Below are positions 23,292 through 31,973 of a stretch of 64,000 nt of DNA, piece after piece. The notes beneath the pieces were generated by a model. It did no database searches, was not told where the DNA came from, and was given only the letters and a program-made list of their open reading frames with translations. Each line of letters begins with the position of its first letter. Positions within the stretch are counted from its first letter, which is position 1. Position numbers and translations under genes: made by a program. This stretch comes from Oscillospiraceae bacterium (GTDB taxonomy: Bacteria; Bacillota; Clostridia; Oscillospirales; CAG-272): positions 1-64,000 of the forward strand of contig SVRZ01000006.1 in the NCBI GenBank assembly GCA_015064555.1, given 5' to 3'.

Positions 23292-25409
23292 ATGAAAAGA
23301 AGACAGGCCCTTCCGGAGCTTCTGGCGCCGGCGGGGAATATGGAATGTCTTATCGCCGCGATTCTCGGCGGCGCCGATGCGGTATATGTCGGCGGTGTGC
23401 GCTTCGGAGCGCGCGCCTTTGCAAAGAACTTTGAATTGTGTGAGCTCGGGGATGCTGTCAGGCTTTGCCACCTTTGGGGTGTAAGGCTCTACGTTACCCT
23501 TAACACGCTTATATTTGATAAAGAGATAGATGATGCTCTGTCATATGCGAAAGATCTGCACGCTATAGGGGTAGACGCGGTTATAGTTACCGATCCTGGG
23601 CTTATTTCGCTTATAAGAAAAGAGGTCCCCGGGCTTGAATTGCACGCATCGACACAGATGGGAGTACATAACCGTGAGGGTGCCGATTTTGCTTACAGCC
23701 TTGGGTGCAAGCGCGTGGTGCTTGCAAGAGAGTGCTCCGACAAGGATATAGCCGCGATCACAGCCTCCGCCCATCCCGAGTGTGAGGTGTTCGTTCACGG
23801 CGCGCTCTGTGTCTGCCATTCGGGGCAGTGCCTGTTCTCATCTATGGTAGGCGGCAGGAGCGGAAACCGCGGCGAATGCGCACAACCCTGCAGACTTCCT
23901 TATAACGGAAAGCATCCGCTCTCGCTTAAGGATCTGTCGCTTTCGAAGCATATAAACGAGCTTATAGACTCGGGCGTGTCCTCGCTTAAGATAGAAGGAA
24001 GAATGAAGTCCCCCTCATACGTGTACGAGGTAACCTCAATATACAGGAGGCTTCTCGATGAGCGCCGCAATTCGGATAAGGGCGAGGAAAGGCGACTTTT
24101 GGAGGTCTTCTCCCGCGGTGGATTTACCGACGGATATTTCACACGGCATATCTCCTCTCCAATGACGGGGATGCGTAGCGAGGAGGATAAAAGGATATCG
24201 CGCGAGCTTGAGGAGTCTTATTCTTTGCCCAAGGTAAGAATTTCCGCCAAGGCGTCATTTCTTATAGGAGAGCCTGCCCGTCTTTCGCTGAGTATGAATG
24301 CCACCTCTCGCTGGGATAGCCGAACAGGTGAACCTGTGTCCTTGAATGTAGCTGTTACCGTAGAGGGTGCCGTGCCTTCGGAGGCGATAAATTCGCCTCT
24401 TGACAGATCAACTCTTGCGGCAAGGCTCTCCAAGATGGGAAATACGCCGTTTGAGCTTCCCGCCGAAGCTATTGATATAGAGCTTGACGAGGGTATAAAT
24501 CTTCCTCCCTCTGCGATAAACGCGCTTCGCCGCAATGCTTCGGATGCGCTTCTTGAGTCCTTCTCGCGCCCTGTGTCTGTAATATGCGACACAGATGACC
24601 GGGATTTGCCGAAAAAAGAGCCTCCGGATATTACACGGGCGTCGGCATCCGTCGATCCTGTCGGTGTAAGTGCTATATTCTTCAAGCCCGAGGTCGCACA
24701 GGCTTTGCTTCTTAAACACCCCGATGCGTGTCGGGAATTAGACAGGATCTTTGTTCCGTTGTTTTCGTATTCAGCTTTGCCGAAGCAGACTCGGGAAAGC
24801 ATCGGGGGAGTATACCTGCCTCCTGTGATAGCCGAGTCCGAGTGGGACGAGGTGCGCCGCGAGCTTGATGCTGCGATCGCATCCGGTGCGAGGTATGCTC
24901 TGATAGGAAATATCTCACACATAGCTCTTGCTGAATCTGCAGGGATCATGCCTGTCGGTGATTTTCGTCTTAATATTGCAAATAAATACACGGCAAGCCT
25001 CTACCGAGCACTCGGAGTGACGGACATTATTCTTTCCCCCGAGCTCACGCTGCCTCAGGTGCGTGATATAGGCGGCAGAGTTATAACGCTCGGCAGAATA
25101 CCGCTGATGCTCACCGAGAGATGCTTTGTGCGTGAGAATTTCGGATGTGATGCCTGCGGCAAGGCGGTCTTCCGTGACAGGCGCGGTGCCGAATTCCCGA
25201 TCTTACGCGAATACGATCATCGCAACATCATATTCAATTCCGCGGTGACCTATATGGGTGACAGAGGCGAGGAGCTTCGTGCAATGCGCGTATGTGCGGT
25301 GCATTACGTGTTCTCAACCGAAACCGAGGACGAGTGTGTAAGGCTTATCAATTCATATAAAAACGGCAGGCAGCTTGCCGTACCTCACAGAAGAATAGGA
25401 AAGAGATAA
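23292..25409 (+). CDS. Peptidase family U32 protein (DUF3656 type)
   Basis: 705 aa from ATG 23292, chosen for GGAGGAG upstream. The N-terminal U32 TIM barrel contains ELLAPAGNMECL, GADAVYVGG, VTDPGLI and the cysteine ligands of ALCVCHSGQC, SGNRGECAQPCR; SSLKIEGRMKSPSYV is the family signature. The large C-terminal part (about 330-705) matches the collagenase-like DUF3656 extension. Members include RlhA (23S rRNA hydroxylation), TrhP (tRNA hydroxylation) and so-called collagenases; RNA hydroxylation is more likely for this long cytoplasmic form. The HAD gene follows after 9 nt. Confidence 0.88.
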   Translation: MKRRQALPELLAPAGNMECLIAAILGGADAVYVGGVRFGARAFAKNFELCELGDAVRLCHLWGVRLYVTLNTLIFDKEIDDALSYAKDLHAIGVDAVIVTDPGLISLIRKEVPGLELHASTQMGVHNREGADFAYSLGCKRVVLARECSDKDIAAITASAHPECEVFVHGALCVCHSGQCLFSSMVGGRSGNRGECAQPCRLPYNGKHPLSLKDLSLSKHINELIDSGVSSLKIEGRMKSPSYVYEVTSIYRRLLDERRNSDKGEERRLLEVFSRGGFTDGYFTRHISSPMTGMRSEEDKRISRELEESYSLPKVRISAKASFLIGEPARLSLSMNATSRWDSRTGEPVSLNVAVTVEGAVPSEAINSPLDRSTLAARLSKMGNTPFELPAEAIDIELDEGINLPPSAINALRRNASDALLESFSRPVSVICDTDDRDLPKKEPPDITRASASVDPVGVSAIFFKPEVAQALLLKHPDACRELDRIFVPLFSYSALPKQTRESIGGVYLPPVIAESEWDEVRRELDAAIASGARYALIGNISHIALAESAGIMPVGDFRLNIANKYTASLYRALGVTDIILSPELTLPQVRDIGGRVITLGRIPLMLTERCFVRENFGCDACGKAVFRDRRGAEFPILREYDHRNIIFNSAVTYMGDRGEELRAMRVCAVHYVFSTETEDECVRLINSYKNGRQLAVPHRRIGKR

Positions 25410-25418
25410 GGTGTTTTT

Positions 25419-26096
25419 ATGGAAAGAAAAGAATTTGTAAAGACTATAAAATATGCTATCTTTGATATGGACGGAACGCTTGCCGATTCTCTCGGCTTCT
25501 GGGAGGCGTTCTGGCCCGAGCTCGGAAAGCAGTATATGAATAACCCGTCCTTCCGTGCTGATGCGGAGGTAGACCGTGCGGTAAGGACTGTAACTATGAA
25601 TGCCTCGGCGGTGATGATACAAAAGGCTTATCTCAATGACGTGAGCCCCGAGGAGATCTATTCATTCTGCAATAAAATGATAGATTACTATTACAACAAT
25701 AAGGTGGATATGAAGACAGGCGTGCCCGAATTTCTCGAATATATGAGATCGCGCGGAGTCAAAATGTGTATCGCAAGCGCGACCGAGCCGCGATTCCTTC
25801 ACGCTCTTCTGAAAAAATGCGCACTTGCCGAATATTTTGAGGACGTCGTGTCCTGCACCGACGTCGGAGCGGGCAAGGAAAAGCCCGATGTGTTTCTTGA
25901 GGCGCTTCGCAGACTCGGTGGAAATATCGAGGATGCGTGCGTGTTTGAGGACTCCTTTGTAGCTCTTGAAACGGCGAAGAAGGCAGGCTTCAAAACCGTT
26001 GGAATCTACGATAAAAACAATTACGGCCAGGATAGATTGAAGGCGGCGGCAGACGTATATATGGGTGAGGGCGACGTCTACTACGATCTCTTCTGA
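25419..26096 (+). CDS. HAD-superfamily hydrolase (phosphoglucomutase/phosphatase-like)
   Basis: 225 aa. The nucleophile motif FDMDGTLADS lies at about residues 14-23, the Thr/Ser motif near 110 (CIASAT) and the Lys plus acidic motif near 145-175 (GKEKPDVFLEAL, VFEDSF), with a helical C1 cap as in beta-phosphoglucomutase-type phosphatases. The likely substrate is a small sugar phosphate. Its ribosome site lies in the end of the U32 gene, so the two are cotranscribed. A terminator follows. Confidence 0.88.
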   Translation: MERKEFVKTIKYAIFDMDGTLADSLGFWEAFWPELGKQYMNNPSFRADAEVDRAVRTVTMNASAVMIQKAYLNDVSPEEIYSFCNKMIDYYYNNKVDMKTGVPEFLEYMRSRGVKMCIASATEPRFLHALLKKCALAEYFEDVVSCTDVGAGKEKPDVFLEALRRLGGNIEDACVFEDSFVALETAKKAGFKTVGIYDKNNYGQDRLKAAADVYMGEGDVYYDLF

Positions 26097-26165
26097 TCGG
26101 AATATCCATTAACGAACTAAAGGATCCCGGCATCGGCCAAAACCGAAATCGGATATCTCTGCATA

Positions 26166-26222
26166 CAACCGAACAGCACCGACCTTGAATTTTCGGAAGG
26201 CGATGCCGTTCGGTTGTTTTAT
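26166..26222 (+). terminator. Terminator after the HAD gene
   Basis: CAACCGAACAGCA (26166-26178) pairs with TGCCGTTCGGTTG (26204-26216), 12 of 13, followed by TTTTATT. Confidence 0.75.
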
Positions 26223-26250
26223 TGTGTGCATGAAAAAGTTTTAAAAGCTA

Positions 26251-26279
26251 TTGACAAAAAGCAAAAAATAAGATACAAT
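26251..26279 (+). promoter_or_regulatory. Promoter of the SorC operon
   Basis: TTGACA (26251-26256), 17-nt spacer, TACAAT (26274-26279). The downstream edge touches the first operator copy. Confidence 0.8.
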
Positions 26280-26309
26280 TACAATTGTAAAATCAATTTA
26301 CATTTGTAA
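26279..26309 (+). promoter_or_regulatory. Paired operator for the SorC regulator
   Basis: Two copies of a 12-bp palindrome lie between the -10 and the start codon: TTACAATTGTAA (26279-26290, perfect) and TTACATTTGTAA (26298-26309, one substitution). Their centres are 19 bp apart, about two helical turns. The position at and just after the transcription start fits autorepression relieved by a sugar phosphate. Confidence 0.7.
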
Positions 26310-26319
26310 GGAGATTTTT

Positions 26320-27252
26320 ATGGACAGAAATCTGAAAAGTAAAATAGCATTTATGTACTATACCTGCGATATGACGCAGGAGGAGATCGCCTCAAGGCTA
26401 TCGCTGACGAGGCAGAAGGTGAATTCTGTGATAGGCTCGCTTCGGGCTGACGGTATAGTTTCGATCAGTATTTGCGACAGCGCGGGTGACAGTACGGGCA
26501 GAGAGGTGGAGCTGGAGAAGCGCTTCGGGCTTAAAAGGGTTGTGATATCGCCGTCATACGGCGAGCCGCGCCTGGATTTTCTGAAGCTGGCAAGCACTGC
26601 CGCCGAATATATCGAGGGTGAGATATCGAACGGAGATATCGTAGGCGTTTCCTGGGGTAGGACGCTTAGCGCCGCGGTCTCCGAGATGCGCTTTTTAAAT
26701 AAGAAGGACTGCTGTGTCGTTCAGCTTCTCGGAGCGCAGAGTATGGACGGCTTCGGAGCAAAATCGGACGATATAGTCCGCTCGCTTGCAGAGAAGCTGA
26801 ATTGCGGAAGCTATCTCTTATATGCACCTATGGTCGTTTCCACGGGAGAGCTCAAAGATCTGCTCGTGAAGGAAAAGCCGATACAGAGATCGCTTGATAT
26901 TATGCGCAGCTGCAATATTGCGCTCTTCGGAATAGGCGAGATAAACGAGGATGCCGCCATGCACCGTATGGGATATCTTTCGGATGAGGATATCGCGCGT
27001 CTTGGGCGCGAGGGCTTTGTCGCGGATATCGCGCTCAATCCGATAAGGTCGGACGGAGGGGCAGACGGGTGCTTCCTTACAGAGCGGCTCTTGAATGCCG
27101 ACATAGAGTGCATAAGAAGCATTGAAAACACGGTCGGAATCGCCGCAGGAGCGGCAAAGGCAGAGGCGGTGCTTGCCGTTCTGCGCTCGCGCCTTCTCAG
27201 GACGCTGATAATAGACAGCGCGCTCGCAGATGAAATCATTTCAAGAATATAA
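26320..27252 (+). CDS. SorC/DeoR-family sugar-responsive regulator
   Basis: 310 aa. The N-terminal helix-turn-helix (residues 10-45, MTQEEIASRLSLTRQKVNSV) is followed by the SorC phosphosugar-binding domain (about 55-308), with GDIVGVSWGRTLSAAV near 105 and IALFGIGEINED near 200 as in the NagB-like fold. The family is usually autoregulated and induced by a phosphorylated sugar. GTAAGGAG lies before the ATG. First gene of a three-gene operon with a dehydrogenase and a class II aldolase, whose pathway intermediate is the expected inducer. Confidence 0.92.
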   Translation: MDRNLKSKIAFMYYTCDMTQEEIASRLSLTRQKVNSVIGSLRADGIVSISICDSAGDSTGREVELEKRFGLKRVVISPSYGEPRLDFLKLASTAAEYIEGEISNGDIVGVSWGRTLSAAVSEMRFLNKKDCCVVQLLGAQSMDGFGAKSDDIVRSLAEKLNCGSYLLYAPMVVSTGELKDLLVKEKPIQRSLDIMRSCNIALFGIGEINEDAAMHRMGYLSDEDIARLGREGFVADIALNPIRSDGGADGCFLTERLLNADIECIRSIENTVGIAAGAAKAEAVLAVLRSRLLRTLIIDSALADEIISRI

Positions 27253-27271
27253 AAAGGAAGGGTAATAAATT

Positions 27272-28306
27272 ATGAAGATCTTTTTCACAGCAGAATACGA
27301 TCCGCGTGAGCTTGAGCCTCTTTATGAGCTGGGCGAGGTCGTTATCGACGGATGGGCAAAGGGACTCCCGAATCTTACCGAGGAGGAGCTTCTTCTGCGC
27401 TCGCGTGATGCCGATATCATCATCACTACCTTTGACGAGATAACCAGAGCGGTCATCGAAAATGCAAAAAACCTGAAGCTTATCGCCTGCACCCGTGCGA
27501 CTCCTGTAAATATCGACGTCAAGGCGGCGAAGGAGAGGGGAATTCCGGTGCTCTTTACGCCCGGCAGAAATTCGGATGCCACAGCAGAGCTTACTATCGG
27601 TCTTATGCTCTCGATAGCAAGGAAGATACCTATGGCTCATGCCGCACTGAAGGCGGGAATGTATACCGCCGCTCCCGATAACGAAAAGCAGACTAAGGAA
27701 GGACTCAGGAAGGACGTATTCTGGGGTGTCGGAGAGGATGCTCCGTATTCGGTATTCAAGGGCTGCGAGCTGAAGGGCAAGACTCTCGGCATAATCGGCT
27801 ACGGCAGTATCGGAAAGCGCGTCGGCAGAATAGCAAGAGCCTTCGGTATGGAGCTTCTTATTTTCGATCCCTATATAGGTGAGATAGATATCGAGGAGAT
27901 AGGTGTCAGAAAGGCATTGACACTTCGCCAGGCCATGTCGGAATCGGATTTCGTTACCTGTCACCTGAAGGTCACGCCCGAAACCGAGGGCTGCATAAGC
28001 AGAGAAATGCTTTCTCTTATGAAGCCTACCGCATACTTCATCAATGCGTCGAGAAGTGCGGTGGTCGATGAGGCGGCTCTTATAGATGCCCTCCGTGAGA
28101 GAAGGATAGCGGGAGCGGCTCTGGACGTTTATGAAAAGGAGCCCATTCCCTCGAATCATCCTTATCTTACCGAGCTTGATAACGTTGTTGTTACACCTCA
28201 CATAGCGGGCGCAAGCCGCGAGGTGCTTACCAATCACACTAAAATGATAGTCGGAGAGGTAAGAAGATTTGTGAACGGCGAGCATCTTCTCTACAGATAC
28301 TGCTGA
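27272..28306 (+). CDS. NAD-dependent D-2-hydroxyacid dehydrogenase
   Basis: 344 aa. The family's split substrate domain and a central Rossmann domain with IIGYGSIGKRVGRIA (about 173-187). Catalytic residues are recognisable: Arg in INASRSAVVDE, Glu in YEKEP and His in VTPHIAGAS. It reduces a 2-keto acid or oxidises a D-2-hydroxyacid or sugar acid. It follows sorC by 19 nt and precedes the aldolase by 33 nt, so the likely task is interconversion of a sugar acid that the aldolase then cleaves. Confidence 0.9.
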   Translation: MKIFFTAEYDPRELEPLYELGEVVIDGWAKGLPNLTEEELLLRSRDADIIITTFDEITRAVIENAKNLKLIACTRATPVNIDVKAAKERGIPVLFTPGRNSDATAELTIGLMLSIARKIPMAHAALKAGMYTAAPDNEKQTKEGLRKDVFWGVGEDAPYSVFKGCELKGKTLGIIGYGSIGKRVGRIARAFGMELLIFDPYIGEIDIEEIGVRKALTLRQAMSESDFVTCHLKVTPETEGCISREMLSLMKPTAYFINASRSAVVDEAALIDALRERRIAGAALDVYEKEPIPSNHPYLTELDNVVVTPHIAGASREVLTNHTKMIVGEVRRFVNGEHLLYRYC

Positions 28307-28339
28307 TAGGATCAAAATAATAAACTAAGGAGAAAGAAT

Positions 28340-28996
28340 ATGGATATCGAAAAGGCTAAAGAGGTGCAGGCAGAGGTCTGCAAAACCGCAAAGGCTATGG
28401 CAGATGCCGGACTTACCGCAGGAACGTGGGGAAATATATCCGGCAGAATAGACGACACGTATATGGCGATAACCCCCTCGGGAATGGATTATTCAAGGCT
28501 CGTTCCGGACCAGATGGTTATAGTAAATATGCACACGGGTGAGTACGAAGGCGATCTGAAGCCCTCTATTGAGGTACCGATCCATTCGAAAATACTGCTC
28601 AATAAGCCGAGCATCAACGGCATAGTTCACGTTCATTCCTCAAAGGCACTCGCGGTAGCGACTACCAGGAAAGGCATTCCTCCCATCTGCGACGATCAGG
28701 TGCAGATACTCGGCGGCGATATAAGATGCGCGGCATACACATATCCCGGCACTCCCGAGATGGCAGAGAGCGTACTTGAGGCTCTTGATGAAAGAAACGG
28801 AGCCCTGATCGCAAACCACGGCTCTATAGCAATAGGAAGAACGCTTAAGGAGGCGCTCGTCGGCGTTACCGTTCTTGAGAAAACGGCGCAGATATACATC
28901 GACGTTCAGGCTCTCGGCGGCGCGGTCGAGATATCACGTGAGGACTGCGAATACTATCACGATTTCTTTATGAATAAGTATGGTCAGAAGAAGTAA
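28340..28996 (+). CDS. Class II aldolase/adducin-family enzyme
   Basis: 218 aa, the length of L-fuculose-1-phosphate aldolases and ribulose-5-phosphate 4-epimerases. GTWGNISGR and TPSGMDY bind phosphate; the Glu of PSIEVPIHSKI is the general base; HVHSS gives two zinc histidines and a third lies in the C-terminal part. ANHGSIAIG is another family motif. It likely cleaves a phosphorylated sugar or sugar acid to dihydroxyacetone phosphate and an aldehyde. No kinase is in the operon, so the phosphorylating enzyme must be elsewhere. AAGGAG precedes the start. Confidence 0.88.
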   Translation: MDIEKAKEVQAEVCKTAKAMADAGLTAGTWGNISGRIDDTYMAITPSGMDYSRLVPDQMVIVNMHTGEYEGDLKPSIEVPIHSKILLNKPSINGIVHVHSSKALAVATTRKGIPPICDDQVQILGGDIRCAAYTYPGTPEMAESVLEALDERNGALIANHGSIAIGRTLKEALVGVTVLEKTAQIYIDVQALGGAVEISREDCEYYHDFFMNKYGQKK

Positions 28997-29032
28997 AACG
29001 GTAAAAACGTCGAGTATGACAACATAAGTTTG

Positions 29033-29085
29033 CAAATAAAAGAGGTTGACTCAAATTTTTTATTTGAGTCAACCTCTTTTATTTG
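29033..29085. terminator. Perfect 24-bp bidirectional terminator
   Basis: Arms 29033-29056 and 29062-29085 are fully complementary, with a five-base loop. The core reads GAGGTTGACTC. It separates the SorC operon from the convergent dipeptidase gene. A single GACAGCCTCTTT copy follows at 29111-29122. Confidence 0.9.
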
Positions 29086-29122
29086 GGATTTTTGGTCTCG
29101 CCGAATGTGACAGCCTCTTTGA

Positions 29123-30034
29123 TTAGAGCACTCCTCTGAGAAAATCGAGCGCGTTTTCGCCGGCTATCCGCTCAACTACGGATGTGGGGTAACGGGACAG
29201 AAGCATATCGAGGATCCGGTCGTGTATTGACGAATCGGTGGTTATTCCGCGCGGATATACACCTCCCGTACCGTCTATATCAAGCCCAAGACTCAGAACG
29301 TTGTCACCGAATTTTTCAAGGCAGTAGTCCACGTGCGGAAGGATGGCATCCGCCTTTACATCCTCAGGGCTCTCCGATAAGAATTCGGGATAAAGGTTGA
29401 GACCTATCACTCCACCGCGCATGGCTATCTCCTTTGCCATATCGTAGGTGAGATTTCTTTTATGAGGGCAAACGTCGCGGAAGTTGGAATGAGTTGCGAT
29501 AAGAGGCAGAGGATAAGCATCGCAAAGATGCCAGAAGCTTCGGTCGGAAAGATGCGAAACATCCAGTGTGATGCCGAGCTCGGCGCATCTTTTTGCCATT
29601 CTTCTGCCCTCGTGTGTAAGCCCCTCGTCCGCCTCGTCACGCGAGGAGGATGCCAGCTCGTTTGAATCCCAGCACAGACTCATTATGCGCAGCCCCATTT
29701 TATGAAGTGTAAAAAGCTCCTCGGAGTCGGCAAGCAGTCCTCCGCCGCCCTCCACCGAGAGCATAGCCGCATTGGAAAGATTATCGGTTGCCGAATAGAG
29801 CTTGCGCACGTCGTCTATGTGCGAGAGCCCAAGGCGGTCCACCTCGTAAAGATATACGTTCACGTATTTCATAAGCTCCCTGCGCCGAGCCTCGGGTGAT
29901 CTGCCGCGGAATGGTATATATGCGGCAAACACCTGAAGAAATGGATTCGCATAGGGAACGTTATATTCGGTAATCAGTCCTCGCTCGCTGTTAGTCAGCG
30001 AAAGGCTGTCGTTATGAAGATCGACTATATACAT
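29123..30034 (-). CDS. Membrane dipeptidase family M19
   Basis: 303 aa. A zinc dipeptidase of the amidohydrolase fold: DLHND (metal His and Asp) at residues 5-9, SVEGGGGLL with the bridging Glu, DVSHLSD and LIATHSNFRDVCPHKRN with further metal ligands. Relatives cleave a range of dipeptides, including D-residue-containing ones and cell-wall fragments. No signal peptide. AAGGAA lies about 10 nt before the ATG. It is divergent from the Lrp-aminotransferase pair. Confidence 0.92.
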   Translation of the reverse strand: MYIVDLHNDSLSLTNSERGLITEYNVPYANPFLQVFAAYIPFRGRSPEARRRELMKYVNVYLYEVDRLGLSHIDDVRKLYSATDNLSNAAMLSVEGGGGLLADSEELFTLHKMGLRIMSLCWDSNELASSSRDEADEGLTHEGRRMAKRCAELGITLDVSHLSDRSFWHLCDAYPLPLIATHSNFRDVCPHKRNLTYDMAKEIAMRGGVIGLNLYPEFLSESPEDVKADAILPHVDYCLEKFGDNVLSLGLDIDGTGGVYPRGITTDSSIHDRILDMLLSRYPTSVVERIAGENALDFLRGVL

Positions 30035-30066
30035 ATCGGTACCGTTCCTTAATTCAAGTATAATTT

Positions 30067-30095
30067 ATTTTACCCGAAGATAAAGGTCTTGTCAA
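30067..30095 (-). promoter_or_regulatory. Promoter of the M19 dipeptidase
   Basis: Minus strand TTGACA (30095-30090), 17-nt spacer, TAAAAT (30072-30067). Confidence 0.75.
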
Positions 30096-30124
30096 CAGGA
30101 TTATATGAATTTATAGCTTATCTC

Positions 30125-30153
30125 TTGACAAAACGGGCGTAATTTAGTAAAAT
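30125..30153 (+). promoter_or_regulatory. Promoter of the Lrp-aminotransferase operon
   Basis: TTGACA (30125-30130), 17-nt spacer, TAAAAT (30148-30153); GAGGGAGAT precedes the start at 30188. It is back to back with the dipeptidase promoter, about 30 bp apart. Confidence 0.75.
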
Positions 30154-30187
30154 AATTCTATAAAATTTACATCCCGAGGGAGATATA

Positions 30188-30679
30188 ATGATGGATAAGA
30201 TTGACAGGAAAATACTTAAGCTTCTCGCAGAGAACGCACGCATGGAGAATGCGGATATAGCCGCTATCACCGATATTTCCGAAAAGGAGGTCTGCCGGAG
30301 AATTGCCGCGCTTGAAAAAGAGGGCATAATATGTGCCTACAAGAGCGTTATAGATTGGGAGAAGGTGGATTCGGACAGTGTAAGCGCTATAATAGAGCTG
30401 AAGGTCACTCCCAAGGCGGGCTATGGCTTTGAGGAGGTTGCGGCAAGAGTCGCAAGCTATCCCGAGGTAGAGTCGGTATATCTTATGTCGGGAGCATATG
30501 ATCTGAACGTGGTGGTGAAGGGAAGGACCTTCCATGAGGTGTCAAACTTCGTTTCAAGAGAGCTTGCCATGATAGAGTCGGTGACCTCTACGGGAACTCA
30601 GTTCGTTATGCGCAGATATAAGGAGTATAACGTCGAGCTGCTCGGTGAGGAGGACGGAAGGAGTAAGATATCCCTATGA
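30188..30679 (+). CDS. Lrp/AsnC-family transcriptional regulator
   Basis: 163 aa. The N-terminal winged helix (DRKILKLLAENARMENADIAA, residues about 4-60) is followed by the RAM effector domain (about 70-150, SAIIELKVTPKAGYGFEEV, VYLMSGAYDLNVVV). It likely senses an amino acid and controls the following aminotransferase, whose start overlaps its stop by 4 nt. ATG 30191 is an equally possible start. This Lrp-aminotransferase coupling is common in Clostridia. Confidence 0.93.
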   Translation: MMDKIDRKILKLLAENARMENADIAAITDISEKEVCRRIAALEKEGIICAYKSVIDWEKVDSDSVSAIIELKVTPKAGYGFEEVAARVASYPEVESVYLMSGAYDLNVVVKGRTFHEVSNFVSRELAMIESVTSTGTQFVMRRYKEYNVELLGEEDGRSKISL

Positions 30680-31866
30680 TAGATTATTCCAAGGTGCTTA
30701 CCGCTGCCGTTAAGGATATTAAGCCCTCGGGAATCCGGAAATTCTTCGATATTGCAAACACAATGGAGGACGTCATTTCGCTCGGAGTAGGAGAACCCGA
30801 TTTCAGGACACCCTGGCAGGTGCGCTCTGCGGGCATACATTCGCTCGAGATAGGCGCAACCAGATACACCTCAAACAGAGGTCTTGAGGAGCTGCGAGCT
30901 GAAATATCCCGCTACGTGCAGAGAAAATACGGAGTTGAATACGATCCTCTGAAGGAGATACTTGTAACCGTCGGTGGCAGTGAAGCTATAGATATGGCTA
31001 TAAGAGCCATAACCGAGCCGGGCGACGAGGTTATAATACCTCAGCCGAGCTACGTATGCTATGAGCCTATAGTAAGGCTTGCGGGCGGTGTCCCCGTGAT
31101 AATTGATACCAAGGCAGAAAACGATTTCAAGCTTACCCGCGCCGAGCTTGCGGCGGCTATGAGCCCAAAAACAAAGGCGCTGATACTTCCGTACCCCTGC
31201 AATCCCACGGGCGCGATAATGGAGTATGACGATATACTCGCTCTTTCCGAGGAGCTTTCGGATACCAACGTTATAGTTATATCCGACGAGATATACGCAG
31301 AGCTCACCTTCGGCGGAAGGCGGCACGTCAGCGTTCCCTCCGTTCCCGGGATGAAGGAGCGCACACTCCTTATAAATGGATTTTCCAAGACCTTCGCCAT
31401 GACAGGCTGGCGCCTCGGTTATGCCTGCGGCCCGTCGGAGCTTATGGCGATGATAACCAAGATACATCAGTATGCGATAATGTGTGCGCCTACAACCGCG
31501 CAGTATGCGGCAGTAGAGGCGCTCAGAAGCTGTGACGGCGAGGTCGCAAAGATGCTGGAGGAATACGATATAAGGCGTAAGATAATAGTATCCGGCTTTA
31601 ACCGTCTTGGGCTTACCTGCCGTGAGCCTAAGGGTGCGTTCTATGCCTTCCCATCGATAAAGAGCACAGGTCTTTCCAGCGAGGAGTTCTGCACAAGACT
31701 CCTCGAGTCCAAGCACGTTGCCGCCGTTCCCGGTACGGCATTCGGAGATAGCGGAGAGGGCTTCATCAGGACCTCGTATTGCTATTCAACCGCCCATATC
31801 AAGGAGGCACTCCGCCGCATTGGAGAGTTCCTTCGGGAGCTTCGTGAGGAAGCAGAAAGCAACTGA
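30676..31866 (+). CDS. PLP-dependent aminotransferase, class I/II
   Basis: 396 aa. Fold type I aminotransferase: GVGEPDFRTPW near the start, PYPCNPTGAIM with the substrate-contact Asn, SDEIYAELTF, and the Schiff-base lysine in NGFSKTFAMTGWRLGY (about residue 240). SYCYSTAHI near the C-terminus carries an unusual serine where many aspartate aminotransferases have the Arg of FIRISYA; FIRTSYC keeps the Arg. Likely an aromatic or aspartate-type enzyme. Coupled to Lrp. Confidence 0.92.
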   Translation: MIDYSKVLTAAVKDIKPSGIRKFFDIANTMEDVISLGVGEPDFRTPWQVRSAGIHSLEIGATRYTSNRGLEELRAEISRYVQRKYGVEYDPLKEILVTVGGSEAIDMAIRAITEPGDEVIIPQPSYVCYEPIVRLAGGVPVIIDTKAENDFKLTRAELAAAMSPKTKALILPYPCNPTGAIMEYDDILALSEELSDTNVIVISDEIYAELTFGGRRHVSVPSVPGMKERTLLINGFSKTFAMTGWRLGYACGPSELMAMITKIHQYAIMCAPTTAQYAAVEALRSCDGEVAKMLEEYDIRRKIIVSGFNRLGLTCREPKGAFYAFPSIKSTGLSSEEFCTRLLESKHVAAVPGTAFGDSGEGFIRTSYCYSTAHIKEALRRIGEFLRELREEAESN

Positions 31867-31911
31867 CGGTCACTGCGATCATCAGCTTGACGGTCACGGT
31901 CATTATAAAAT

Positions 31912-31956
31912 AAAAGCGGTGTTGATTCGCTGAAGCGCGAATTGACACCGCTTTTG
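31912..31956. terminator. Bidirectional terminator between aminotransferase and icd
   Basis: AAAAGCGGTGT (31912-31922) and ACACCGCTTTT (31945-31955 region) form the outer stem and ATTCGC/GCGAAT the inner part. T-runs on both strands serve the convergent genes. Confidence 0.8.
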
Positions 31957-31973
31957 TAAATAATTATAGTCAA

